A DNA stretch of 12,613 nucleotides from JANXUF01 sp043747685 (lineage in GTDB: Bacteria; Actinomycetota; Acidimicrobiia; Acidimicrobiales; Ilumatobacteraceae): assembly GCA_043747685.1 (NCBI GenBank), contig JAYTOR010000150.1, positions 1 to 12,613 of the forward strand, written 5' to 3'. Each line of letters starts with the position of its first letter. The stretch's first letter is position 1. Both the position numbers and the translations under genes were made by a program. The notes beneath the pieces were generated by a model, which saw only the letters and a list, made by a program, of their open reading frames with translations, did no database searches and was not told the origin of the DNA. Positions 1 through 9,620 of this stretch are shown here, in pieces.

Positions 1-320
1 GAGACCTTGAACTGCGCAAAGATCACGGCACGCTTCACCGAATCGATGCCGACGATCGAATCCGCGCGATGCCGCACGAGGCTGTCGCGCTCGCGCTGCC
101 CGGCCGCGGTCGGCGCGCTGCCGTTGGGACCGGATGGCAACGGGACCGGCGGCAGGGGCGTCCGCACGCGCTCGTCGTGAATCCGCTGCAATTCAGCCAT
201 CGCGGCCACGTACGTCGAGTCGCCGAGCACGGCGCCGGAGGTCGCGCCGCTCCGTTGGCACGCGGCCGCGATGACCGCGAGCGACAACAGGAGGGACGTC
301 GTGCGGCAGGCGTTCATCAT
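1..320 (-). CDS. Partial putative lipoprotein, unknown function (C-terminus beyond window)
   Basis: An open frame reads leftward from ATG at 320 to the window edge with no stop, giving 106 visible residues. The first 20 residues form a short lipoprotein signal peptide: one Arg at position 6, a hydrophobic Leu/Ala/Val stretch, then AAA-Cys21 as the lipobox. The mature part would be acylated on Cys21 and anchored in a membrane. After it comes a Ser/Gly-rich linker, a helical stretch around residues 38-52, a Pro-rich segment (55-68) and a charged Arg/Asp/Ser-rich helix (72-92). I recognise no enzyme domain. A second in-frame ATG follows immediately at 317. The gene diverges from clp, with 69 bases between the starts. 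Its GC-ending, Ala-GCG-rich codons match the first kilobase of clp and differ from the nuo genes. The reading frame and signal peptide are seen directly; the lipoprotein call is family knowledge; the Gemmatimonadota affiliation is my guess. Confidence 0.72.
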   Translation of the reverse strand, partial: MMNACRTTSLLLSLAVIAAACQRSGATSGAVLGDSTYVAAMAELQRIHDERVRTPLPPVPLPSGPNGSAPTAAGQRERDSLVRHRADSIVGIDSVKRAVIFAQFKV

Positions 321-329
321 GGTTGGCGC

Positions 330-358
330 ACGCTACCGGGGGCGCATGGGGCAGTCAA
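330..358 (-). promoter_or_regulatory. Candidate sigma70-type promoter for the lipoprotein gene
   Basis: On the minus strand, TTGACT (353-358) is followed after exactly 17 bases by TAGCGT (330-335). This is a good -35 and a fair -10 match to the housekeeping consensus. Transcription would begin near 323, only a few bases before the ATG at 320, and no Shine-Dalgarno sequence lies between. If real, the mRNA is leaderless or nearly so. The assignment rests on pattern matching only. Confidence 0.4.
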
Positions 359-389
359 GCGGCGCGCGCCGGCGATAACTTACGGGACC

Positions 390-2936
<2,547 letters not shown>

Positions 2937-3204
2937 TCCAGCAATCGAAAATTCCGACGCTGGCACCAAGGCTCGCACCTGCTGCGATCATTGGTGCCAG
3001 CGTCGCGCCGGGCGTCGGCTGGATCTGGGGCGGAACATGGGATCCGCCACCTGTCGATCTGCAGCACGTCTCCCCCAGCGGTCGCTGACCTCGGCACCCG
3101 CCCCGCGAAGCCGGGCTACGGTTTGTACGGGCCCCAGCCGTCTCCAATCTGTGTGAAGTGTTCCGGCGCACCCGTCCCCCGCCCGAACACTCCGCGCCGC
3201 CAGA
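2937..3204. other. Intergenic region between convergent clp and the nuo side, no gene seen
   Basis: 268 bases without a convincing gene. Short frames crossing it lack family resemblance and start context. It contains a perfect 15-bp inverted repeat near the clp stop (2955-3005). It also has two weaker hairpins: GGCGGA/TCCGCC at 3029-3034 and 3043-3048 with an 8-base loop, and AGTGTTC/GAACACT at 3157-3163 and 3185-3191 with a 21-base loop. Transcripts from both sides run into this region, so a role in termination is plausible. Confidence 0.6.
2955..3005. terminator. Strong inverted repeat, probable bidirectional terminator downstream of clp
   Basis: A perfect 15-bp inverted repeat: CGACGCTGGCACCAA (2955-2969) pairs with TTGGTGCCAGCGTCG (2991-3005). 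The 21-base loop holds a nested 5-bp hairpin, TCGCA (2973-2977) with TGCGA (2983-2987). It begins 18 bases after the clp stop codon, and the gene pair is convergent. No clear T-run follows on either strand. U-less hairpin terminators have been proposed for high-GC actinobacteria, so termination is the favoured role; a protein-binding dyad is the alternative. Confidence 0.6.
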
Positions 3205-3507
3205 TCATGCGGATATCGAAGCGTGGCGAGCCTGATAGTGGATCTCGAGTTCGTCGATCAGGTCGCCGAATGCAGCGAAGTCGTATGGCGTGACGCGTTC
3301 GACCTGCCAGCCGATCTGGTGACACTGGCGATCACGCTGCTTGTCCTTCGCGGTTCCTTCCAGCAGCAGATGATCTGCATGGACATCGATCTCGATCGCC
3401 CATCGCAGCGACGGAATCGACAGGTCGATGCGGATGTCCGTGCCGTTGGGCAGGCGCAGAAGCCAATGCTGCGCCTCGACCGCGATGCCTCGCTCACGCA
3501 GCGCCAT
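3205..3507 (-). CDS. DUF559/AbiEi-type C-terminal nuclease-like domain, probably 5'-truncated remnant
   Basis: A 100-residue protein from the only available ATG (3507). It resembles the C-terminal PD-(D/E)xK-like domain seen in DUF559 and AbiEi-like proteins, which are common in actinobacterial genomes. Key pattern: IRIDL (Asp28), then WAIEID (Glu39, Asp41), His43, Lys56 and RDRQCHQIGWQVERVT, consistent with a restriction-endonuclease fold. The same frame is open back to the nuoN stop, and the 13 codons there (IPARDRRSEFRIA) look like the true start of the domain, yet contain no ATG, GTG or TTG. No Shine-Dalgarno precedes 3507. Family members usually carry an N-terminal helix-turn-helix part and are about 300 residues long, so this looks like the surviving C-terminal third. 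It could be a pseudogene, a small expressed domain, or translated only by readthrough of nuoN. Family assignment is from memory; no search was run. Confidence 0.55.
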   Translation of the reverse strand: MALRERGIAVEAQHWLLRLPNGTDIRIDLSIPSLRWAIEIDVHADHLLLEGTAKDKQRDRQCHQIGWQVERVTPYDFAAFGDLIDELEIHYQARHASISA

Positions 3508-3546
3508 TGCGATACGGAACTCGGAGCGGCGATCCCGTGCAGGGAT

Positions 3547-5097
3547 TTACGGCTTGATGCTGCCTAGGGCTGGGACAGCGTGGCGGGCGATGGTCGTCAG
3601 CCAGCTCGGCTGGATGCCGACGGCGAGCGTGAATCCGGCGGCGAGGGTGATGACGATGCCGCTGGCCCATGGCACGACGATGGTGTCGCCGGTGGCGTCA
3701 CTGTCGGACATGTACATACTGACGATGATCCGCAGATAGAGGAAGGCACCGATCACCGAGGCGACCATGGCGATGATCGCCAGCGCGTAGCTGTGGCGAT
3801 CGACGGCTGCGCCGATGACTCCGAACTTGGCGAAGAACCCCGACGTCAACGGCACACCGGCCTGGGCGAGCAGGAACACCGTCATTGCCAACCCGAGCAC
3901 CGGTCTCGTGCGTCCGAGACCCTTGTAGTCGTCGAGGCTGTGGTTGGCGTCACCCTTGCGACCGACGAGACCGACGATGCCGAACGTCCCGAGCACGAGA
4001 ACGGAGTAGGCAAGCACGTAGAACAGCGCCGCGCTGACGCCGTCGTTGCCACCCTGGTGGCCGGCCGCTTCGATGCCGACGAGGATGTAGCCGGCGTGAC
4101 TGATCGAGGAGTACGCCAGCATGCGCTTGACGTTTGTCTGCACGACGGCGAGGATCGATCCGACGATCAGCGTGGCGACGGCGATGGCCCAGATGACCGG
4201 CCGCCAGTCTGCACTGCGGTTGGCAAGTGCATAGATCAGCACGCGGATGATCGCAGCGAATCCTGCAGCCTTGGCGACGGACGCCATGAATGCCGTGGTG
4301 GGTGTCGGTGAGCCCTGATAGACGTCCGGCGTCCACATGTGGAACGGCACAGCGGCGACCTTGAACGCCAGGCCGACGATCAGCAGGGCGATGCCGGCAA
4401 GCATCAGCGCCTTGTTCCTGCCGAGGAAGATAATGCCGACGGTGTCGCTGTTGAGCTTCTCGAAGATGCCGGGAGCGGCATCGGATCCGCTGAGGCGGGT
4501 GGTACCGAACGCACCGTAGAGCAGGGCGATTCCGTACAGCAGGAAGGCAGAGGAAAAGCCGCCGAGGACGAAATACTTGATGCCGGCTTCCTGAGATTCC
4601 TCACGCCGACGATTCGACGCCGCAAGGATGTAGAGGGCGATCGACATCGTTTCGAGGCCGAGGAACAGCACGATCAGATCGTTGGAGGCAGCCATGACGA
4701 TCGCACCGATGGCACTCATCAGGTACAGGCTGTAGATCTCCGCACCCTCGAAGCCCTCACGGTCCATGAAGTCACCGGTCAGCATCGAGGCGAGCACGAC
4801 AGAGGCCGAGATGGTGATCGTGAAGAACATCGTGAAGTGGTCGAAGTGCAGAGCATCCCCGACGAGGCCGATCGAACCGTCGACCGAAATGCGATGCCAC
4901 AGCACGATCGCCAGCACCAGCGAGGCCATACCGATGGCAGCGGTGAAGAAGGCGTACAGATTGCGTGGCCACTTCGGTGTGAGCGCAGCGGCGATCATCA
5001 ACACGAGCCCGCCGACGAGCAGCACGATCAACGGCGAGAGCGCCGTCCAGTTGATCGCCGGACCGTGGAAGACGTCAGCAGTTGCCTGGGCGAACAT
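3547..5097 (-). CDS. nuoN: NADH-quinone oxidoreductase subunit N
   Basis: A 516-residue membrane protein with about 14 hydrophobic segments, the usual length for NuoN. It is one of the three antiporter-like subunits (with NuoL and NuoM) that pump protons in complex I. Expected channel residues are visible: Glu149 in LFLGLETMSIALY, Lys246 in AFKVAAVPFHMWTPD (the conserved TM7 lysine), and Lys276 in FMASVAKAAGF. The ATG at 5097 shares one base with the nuoM stop (TGATG), implying translational coupling. A GTG directly before it (5100) would add one residue and cannot be excluded. It is the last nuo gene; its TAA is followed at once, in the same frame, by the truncated nuclease-like domain. Confidence 0.95.
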   Translation of the reverse strand: MFAQATADVFHGPAINWTALSPLIVLLVGGLVLMIAAALTPKWPRNLYAFFTAAIGMASLVLAIVLWHRISVDGSIGLVGDALHFDHFTMFFTITISASVVLASMLTGDFMDREGFEGAEIYSLYLMSAIGAIVMAASNDLIVLFLGLETMSIALYILAASNRRREESQEAGIKYFVLGGFSSAFLLYGIALLYGAFGTTRLSGSDAAPGIFEKLNSDTVGIIFLGRNKALMLAGIALLIVGLAFKVAAVPFHMWTPDVYQGSPTPTTAFMASVAKAAGFAAIIRVLIYALANRSADWRPVIWAIAVATLIVGSILAVVQTNVKRMLAYSSISHAGYILVGIEAAGHQGGNDGVSAALFYVLAYSVLVLGTFGIVGLVGRKGDANHSLDDYKGLGRTRPVLGLAMTVFLLAQAGVPLTSGFFAKFGVIGAAVDRHSYALAIIAMVASVIGAFLYLRIIVSMYMSDSDATGDTIVVPWASGIVITLAAGFTLAVGIQPSWLTTIARHAVPALGSIKP

Positions 5098-6617
5098 CAC
5101 TGGCCGCCCTCGGCAGCGGCGATCGGCGACTGCGGCTGCGGGTAGTCGACGTGCTGCACCAGTTTGTTCACCGCGGGTTGGATGCGGTCGAGCATCGGCT
5201 TCGGGTACACCCCGGTGAAGACGATGATGCCGAGCAGCGGGGCGAGGACGAGCGCTTCTTTGAGCTTCAGTTCACTGAACGTCTTGTTCGCTTCGTCAGG
5301 TTGACCGTGGAACACGCGCTGATAGGCCCACAGCAGGTACAGCGCAGCGAGGATAACGCCGGCAGCAGCGACGACGGTCCACCAGCGAGCCGTCAGGAAG
5401 GTGCCGATGAGGATCATGAACTCGCCGACGAAACCGTTGAGACCTGGGACACCGATCGACGACAGCATCACCAGCGTGAACACGCCGGCGAAGATCGGGG
5501 CGACGGATTGCAGGCCTTTGAGTTGGCTGATCTCACGGGTGTGGCGACGTTCGGAGATCATGCCGACGAGCAGGAAGAGCGCACCGGTCGAGACACCGTG
5601 GTTGATCATTTGCAGCACACTGCCGCTGACGGCCTGGCCGGTGAAGGCGAATGCACCGAGGACGATGAAACCCATATGGGCGACGGAACTGTAGGCGACG
5701 ACGCGTTTGAGGTCTTTCTGCATCGTGGCGACGATCGCCCCATAGAGGATGCCGATGACCCCCAATGTGAGGAACAGCGGGCGGAAGTAGCGCGTCGCTT
5801 CGGGGAACAGACCGAACGAGAAGCGCAGCAGACCGTAGGTCCCGAGTTTCAACATCACACCGGCGAGCAGGACGGACCCGGCCGTCGGAGCCTGGGTATG
5901 GGCGTCCGGGAGCCAGGAGTGGAACGGGAAGATCGGCACCTTGACGGCGAAGGCGATGGCGAAGGCGAGGAACAACCAGCGCCCGGTCGAGACGGCGAAG
6001 CTCGCCTTCTGCAGTTCGACGAGGTCGAAGGTGATGTGGCCCAACTGCGCCTTCGCCAAGAACGCGGTCGTCAGGATCCCGACGAGCATGAACGCCGAAC
6101 CGAGCATCGTGTAGATGAAGAATTTCAGCGCAGCATAGACGCGTTTGTCGTAGCCCCAGCCGCCGATCAGGAAGTACATCGGGACGAGCACGATCTCGAA
6201 GAAGACGAAAAAGAGGAACAAATCGAGGCTGAGGAACGATCCCATCACGCCGGCTTCGAGGAGCAGGATCCAGGCGGTGTACGGCTTGATGTCGTGGTGC
6301 GAGTCCGAGCCGAGCAGGGCGATCGGGAAGAGTATGCCGGTCAGCAGGACGAGGAAAAGGGAGATGCCGTCGATGCCGAGATGCCAGCCGATCCCCCATT
6401 GCTTGATCCACGAGTGTTGACTGACGAGTTGGAACGATCCGTCACCGCCGGTGTGGAACTTGCCGAGCACCCAGATCGACAGCGCGCCGGTGACGACGGA
6501 GAAGCCGACGCCTGCGAGTTTGACGATGTCTGGGTGACGTTTTGACATCAGCGCAACGACGAGCGCGCCGGCAGCGGGTACGAGCACCAGCGCCGTGAGA
6601 ATCGGGAAATTGTTCAT
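5097..6617 (-). CDS. nuoM: NADH-quinone oxidoreductase subunit M
   Basis: A 506-residue polytopic membrane protein, full length for NuoM, the middle antiporter-like subunit of the complex I membrane arm. Essential charged residues are in their expected context: Glu141 in FFEIVLVPMYFLIGGWG, Lys226 in FAVKVPIFPFHSWLPDAHT, and Lys257 in LAGVMLKLGTYGLLRF. The PFHSWLPDAHTQAPT block separates NuoM from NuoL, which has LYIWLPDAMEGPTPVSALIH at this position. The ATG at 6617 comes directly after the nuoL TAG with no intervening base, and the stop overlaps the nuoN start by one base. Coupled translation as part of one transcript is likely. Nothing unusual was seen. Confidence 0.97.
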   Translation of the reverse strand: MNNFPILTALVLVPAAGALVVALMSKRHPDIVKLAGVGFSVVTGALSIWVLGKFHTGGDGSFQLVSQHSWIKQWGIGWHLGIDGISLFLVLLTGILFPIALLGSDSHHDIKPYTAWILLLEAGVMGSFLSLDLFLFFVFFEIVLVPMYFLIGGWGYDKRVYAALKFFIYTMLGSAFMLVGILTTAFLAKAQLGHITFDLVELQKASFAVSTGRWLFLAFAIAFAVKVPIFPFHSWLPDAHTQAPTAGSVLLAGVMLKLGTYGLLRFSFGLFPEATRYFRPLFLTLGVIGILYGAIVATMQKDLKRVVAYSSVAHMGFIVLGAFAFTGQAVSGSVLQMINHGVSTGALFLLVGMISERRHTREISQLKGLQSVAPIFAGVFTLVMLSSIGVPGLNGFVGEFMILIGTFLTARWWTVVAAAGVILAALYLLWAYQRVFHGQPDEANKTFSELKLKEALVLAPLLGIIVFTGVYPKPMLDRIQPAVNKLVQHVDYPQPQSPIAAAEGGQ

Positions 6618-8522
6618 CTACATCAATCCCCGGACGAGGAACCAGCCAAGGAGTACAACGACACCGATGCCGATGCCGAGCGCGTAGGTGCGCACTCGTC
6701 CCGATTCGGTCTTGCGGACTTCGCCACCGGTGGCGCGCACTAAGGTGGCGACGCCGTTGACAGCACCGTCGATGACGTTGGCATCGAACCAGGCGGTGGC
6801 TTCGAACGACTCACGGCCGGGCCCGCCCATGAAACGGGTGACCGCCCAGTCGTAGTACCAGCCGCGTGCGAGGATCTCCGGCTCGACGGCCGGCGCCTTG
6901 TGGCGGTTGTAGACGAGCACGCCGCCGGCGATACCGATGAGGCCGATGACAATGGCGACGACTGCCAGCACGATCTTCGGGCCAGTCGACTCGAACGGCT
7001 TGCCGATCACCGGTTCGAGCCAGCTCGTCAGCTTCTCGGTGTTGTGGCTGAACGGCAGGTTGATCGCACCGCCGACAATTGCCAGGCCGCCGAGTGCGAC
7101 GAGCGGCAGCAGCATGATCTTCGGGCTCTCGTGCGGTACGAAGTCGCCGTGCGCGCCGTGTTCCTCGTGGGCGTCGTGCCAGCGCGACTTGCCGAAGAAG
7201 ACCATCATCACCTGTCTGGTCATGTAGTAGGCGGTGAGCAGCGCCGTGAAGAGGCCGACGGCCCAGAGGAATTTGTTCGTCTGCCAGGCGGCGAGGAGGA
7301 TGTCGTCCTTGCTCCAGAAGCCGGCGAACGGGGGGACGCCGGCGATCGCCAGCCAGCCGATGATGAAGGTGATCGCCGTGACCGGCATCAGCTTGCGGAG
7401 CGCGCCCATCTTGCGCATGTCCTGTTCGTGGTGCATGCCTTCGATCACCGAGCCGGAGCCGAGGAACAGCAGCGCCTTGAAGAAGGCGTGGGTCACCATG
7501 TGGAAGATCGCGGCGGTGTAGGCACCCGAACCGATCGCCAGGAACATGTAGCCCAGCTGGCTGACCGTCGAATACGCCAGTACCTTCTTGATGTCGTTCT
7601 GGGCAACGGCGATCGTCGCAGCGAAGAGGGCGGTGGCGGCACCGATATAGGCGATGAGTGTCGGACCCCAGCGCGAGGCGATGTCGAGCACCGGGCTCAT
7701 GCGCACCAGCAGGAAGACACCGGCGGTGACCATCGTCGCCGCGTGGATCAGCGCCGACACCGGAGTCGGGCCCTCCATTGCGTCCGGGAGCCAGATGTAC
7801 AGCGGCAACTGAGCGCTCTTACCGCAGGCACCGACGAAAAGGAACATGGCGATCGCCGTGGCGGTCGACTGGCTCATCTTGCCGCTGGTCGCAGCGCCGA
7901 TGATCTCGTGATAGTTCAGCGAACCGGTCGCCTGGAAGGCGAAGAACATCGCCGTCATGAAGCCCCAGTCACCGACGCGGTTGGTGACAAAGGCCTTCTT
8001 ACCGGCCGTCGCCGCACTCTCGCGCTCGTGCCAGAACGAGATCAGCAGATAGCTGCAGGTTCCGACGCCTTCCCATCCGAGGAAGGTGACGAGCAGGTTG
8101 GAGCCCAGCACCAGCACGATCATCGACAACGCGAAGAGGTTGAGGTAGAGGAAAAATTTGGAGAAGCGCGAATCACCATGCATGTAGCCGATGGAATACA
8201 GGTGGATCAGCGAGCCGATGCCGGTGACGAACAGGCACATCGTGATGCTCAGCGGATCGACGAGAAACGCCAGGTCGACGTGGAGGTTGTAGCCGAGTCC
8301 GTTGACCGGGATCCACGACCACACCTTGACGATGTGTTCGCGCTGTTCCGCCGTTTTCGAGAGCAGGTCGAAGAACACCCCGACGGTGACGACGAAGGCG
8401 GCACCGATCATCGTCGAGGCGAGATAGCCGGCTTTGGGGTCGCCGAGCCTGCGCCCGAAGACAAGGATCAAAAGGAATCCAGCGAGCGGAAACGCAGGAA
8501 TCAACCAAGCAAAAGAAATCAT
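6618..8522 (-). CDS. nuoL: NADH-quinone oxidoreductase subunit L
   Basis: A 634-residue protein, normal length for NuoL, the distal proton-pumping subunit with the long lateral helix. Conserved features: Glu151 in LGWEGVGTCSYLLISFW, KKAFVTNRVGDWGF (residues 175-188), Lys235 in GACGKSAQLPLYIWLPDAME, and HAATMVTAGVFLLVRMSPV. The C-terminal part has the weakly conserved stretch and final membrane helix typical of actinobacterial NuoL. The start at 8522 is the first in-frame ATG giving a normal N-terminus (MISFAWLIPAFPLAGFLL). No good Shine-Dalgarno precedes it. It is the only nuo gene here not touching its upstream neighbour: 238 bases separate it from nuoK, so it may be translated independently. 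Confidence 0.97.
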   Translation of the reverse strand: MISFAWLIPAFPLAGFLLILVFGRRLGDPKAGYLASTMIGAAFVVTVGVFFDLLSKTAEQREHIVKVWSWIPVNGLGYNLHVDLAFLVDPLSITMCLFVTGIGSLIHLYSIGYMHGDSRFSKFFLYLNLFALSMIVLVLGSNLLVTFLGWEGVGTCSYLLISFWHERESAATAGKKAFVTNRVGDWGFMTAMFFAFQATGSLNYHEIIGAATSGKMSQSTATAIAMFLFVGACGKSAQLPLYIWLPDAMEGPTPVSALIHAATMVTAGVFLLVRMSPVLDIASRWGPTLIAYIGAATALFAATIAVAQNDIKKVLAYSTVSQLGYMFLAIGSGAYTAAIFHMVTHAFFKALLFLGSGSVIEGMHHEQDMRKMGALRKLMPVTAITFIIGWLAIAGVPPFAGFWSKDDILLAAWQTNKFLWAVGLFTALLTAYYMTRQVMMVFFGKSRWHDAHEEHGAHGDFVPHESPKIMLLPLVALGGLAIVGGAINLPFSHNTEKLTSWLEPVIGKPFESTGPKIVLAVVAIVIGLIGIAGGVLVYNRHKAPAVEPEILARGWYYDWAVTRFMGGPGRESFEATAWFDANVIDGAVNGVATLVRATGGEVRKTESGRVRTYALGIGIGVVVLLGWFLVRGLM

Positions 8523-8617
8523 GACAACGCACCAGTCGGCTCAATCGTGCGGGGGACCGAGATAGGTGACAACCGGTCGCACGATGCGGTCAATGCGGAC
8601 TCCGTCGGAGGGTTCGT

Positions 8618-8631
8618 GGGGCGATAGCCCC
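8618..8631. repeat. Small hairpin GGGGC-GATA-GCCCC in the nuoK-nuoL spacer
   Basis: GGGGC (8618-8622) and GCCCC (8627-8631) flank a four-base loop GATA. It sits six bases from the larger hairpin in the same spacer, so the two could form a tandem structure in the nuo transcript. No function can be assigned from sequence alone. Confidence 0.45.
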
Positions 8632-8637
8632 CTGATC

Positions 8638-8668
8638 GGCGGCCATGGCGAGCTTGCTCGCCGCCGCC
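8638..8668. repeat. Strong imperfect hairpin (12 bp plus 3-base bulge) between nuoK and nuoL
   Basis: GGCGGC (8638-8643), bulge CAT (8644-8646), GGCGAG (8647-8652), loop CTTG (8653-8656), CTCGCC (8657-8662), GCCGCC (8663-8668). All twelve pairs are Watson-Crick and all but one are G-C. No T-run follows on the minus strand, so it is not an obvious intrinsic terminator. It could act as an mRNA-stabilising or processing element that adjusts expression of nuoL-M-N relative to the upstream genes, or be a copy of a dispersed palindromic repeat. Confidence 0.6.
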
Positions 8669-8760
8669 GAAGGACAGCGAGACGCTCATCGACAACTCGA
8701 CCGAACGGAGAGAGCGAGGGAGCGCAGCGACCGATGCGAACGAGTGAGGTCGAAACACGC

Positions 8761-9090
8761 TCATCCCTTCATGAGGGAGATGTCGTCGGCGGTAGCGCCT
8801 GGCTTGCGACGAAGGATGGACACGATGATGCCGAGGCCGACGACGACTTCGGCGGCGGCGACGACGAGCACGAAGAAGACGGTGCTCTGTCCGCCGATGT
8901 CACCCCAGATGCGGCTGAAGGCGACGAAGGAGAGGTTGACGGCGTTGAGCATCAGTTCGATGCACATGAACATGATCAGCGGGTTGCGGCGCACGAGCAC
9001 ACCGAAGGCGCCGATGCTGAACAGCAACGCCGACAGCATCAGATACCAGATCGGTTGCGGCTTGATGACGGCGATCATGACGGCGTTCAT
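8761..9090 (-). CDS. nuoK: NADH-quinone oxidoreductase subunit K
   Basis: A 109-residue protein with three membrane helices, the standard size of NuoK, a small membrane-arm subunit related to MrpC. The two conserved membrane glutamates in the proton path are present: Glu45 in FMCIELMLNAVNL and Glu81 in VAAAEVVVGLGI. The frame is open far upstream, but the ATG at 9090 gives the family N-terminus and overlaps the nuoJ stop by four bases (ATGA), which fixes the start. The stop is followed by the only spacer in the operon. The C-terminal tail after RRKPGAT is short and hydrophilic, as usual. Confidence 0.96.
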   Translation of the reverse strand: MNAVMIAVIKPQPIWYLMLSALLFSIGAFGVLVRRNPLIMFMCIELMLNAVNLSFVAFSRIWGDIGGQSTVFFVLVVAAAEVVVGLGIIVSILRRKPGATADDISLMKG

Positions 9091-9620
9091 GATTTCACGG
9101 CGGGCTCTGGCTTTGGCAATTTGCGCGCCAGCAGGACGGTGCCGACGACGGCGATCACCAGCAATACGGACGTCAACTCGAAGGCGAAGACGTAGTCGGA
9201 GAAAATCGAGCGGGCGAGATCGCGGAGGTTGTTCGCTGCCTTGACGGCTTTGCCCGCGGCCGTGACCTTGAGGATGCCGCGGCTGACGATGATCGACGTT
9301 CCGACGATCGCCAGTATGCCGACGGCGACGATCGCCCCGAGCGGCCGCTGGGCGGCGATCGGGTCGGTGCGCAGATCCTCGGAGGCATCGACGCCGAGCA
9401 GCATGATGACGAACAGGAACAGCACGACGATGGCACCGGCGTAGACGATGACCTGCACAGCGGCGAGGAAGTTGGCCTCGAGGGCGACGAAATGCACGGC
9501 GATACCGAACAGCGTGAGGATCAGCGAGAGCGCAGCGTGCACGGGATGTTTGCGGACGATGACCCCCACGGCTCCGACGAGCACCATCAGCGTGGCGACG
9601 ATGAAGACAATCAGTTGCAT
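9087..9620 (-). CDS. nuoJ: NADH-quinone oxidoreductase subunit J
   Basis: A 177-residue protein with five predicted membrane helices, typical NuoJ length. NuoJ lies beside NuoK, A and H where quinone-site changes are passed to the pumps. The hallmark helix VQVIVYAGAIVVLFLFVIML (residues 55-73, Tyr60 in the region of the third-helix pi-bulge) is intact, and FELTSVLLVIAVVGTVLLA forms the last helix. A longer-than-average loop with a Lys/Ala-rich segment (about residues 115-140) separates helices 4 and 5. The ATG at 9620 overlaps the nuoI stop by one base (TGATG), and the end overlaps nuoK by four bases. Confidence 0.96.
   Translation of the reverse strand: MQLIVFIVATLMVLVGAVGVIVRKHPVHAALSLILTLFGIAVHFVALEANFLAAVQVIVYAGAIVVLFLFVIMLLGVDASEDLRTDPIAAQRPLGAIVAVGILAIVGTSIIVSRGILKVTAAGKAVKAANNLRDLARSIFSDYVFAFELTSVLLVIAVVGTVLLARKLPKPEPAVKS

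Larger units (their letters stand above)
8523..8760 (-). other. nuoK-nuoL spacer with strong hairpins and a doubtful 81-codon ORF
   Basis: A 238-base interruption in an otherwise gapless operon. Read on the minus strand it contains a run of TCGCTGCGCTCCCTCGCTC type (plus-strand 8700-8752), resembling dispersed intergenic GC-rich repeats, then two hairpins (listed separately). One ORF spans it exactly: ATG at 8764 overlaps the nuoK stop as ATGA, and its TGA overlaps the nuoL ATG as ATGA (8519-8764, 81 residues). The deduced peptide is Ser/Arg/Pro-rich, has no membrane segment or recognised motif, and mixes rare-looking codons, so I do not annotate it as a gene. A 9-base direct repeat ACGCTCATC occurs at 8682-8690 and 8757-8765, the second copy covering the nuoK stop. 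Confidence 0.6.

Noticed and set aside
69..389. Upstream in-frame extension of the clp ORF (107 codons before the ATG at 390)
   Set aside because: The extension has no Clp similarity, is Arg/Gly/His-rich as expected for antisense to a GC-rich gene, and lies over the lipoprotein gene. ATG at 390 gives the family N-terminus.
3157..3191. AGTGTTC/GAACACT dyad as an operator or terminator
   Set aside because: Only 7 bp with a 21-base loop and no T-run; expected by chance often enough that a specific role is not supported.
3223..3567. 114-codon plus-strand frame opposite the nuclease-like domain
   Set aside because: The minus strand carries the recognisable domain pattern; this frame has none and enters nuoN antisense.
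5082..6545. 487-codon plus-strand frame opposite nuoM, very rich in Asp, Glu, Arg and His
   Set aside because: Antisense shadow of the membrane-protein codons of nuoM; its composition follows from complementing hydrophobic codons.
6900..8627. 575-codon plus-strand frame opposite nuoL
   Set aside because: Same antisense effect; charged low-complexity translation, no domain, and nuoL fully explains the region.
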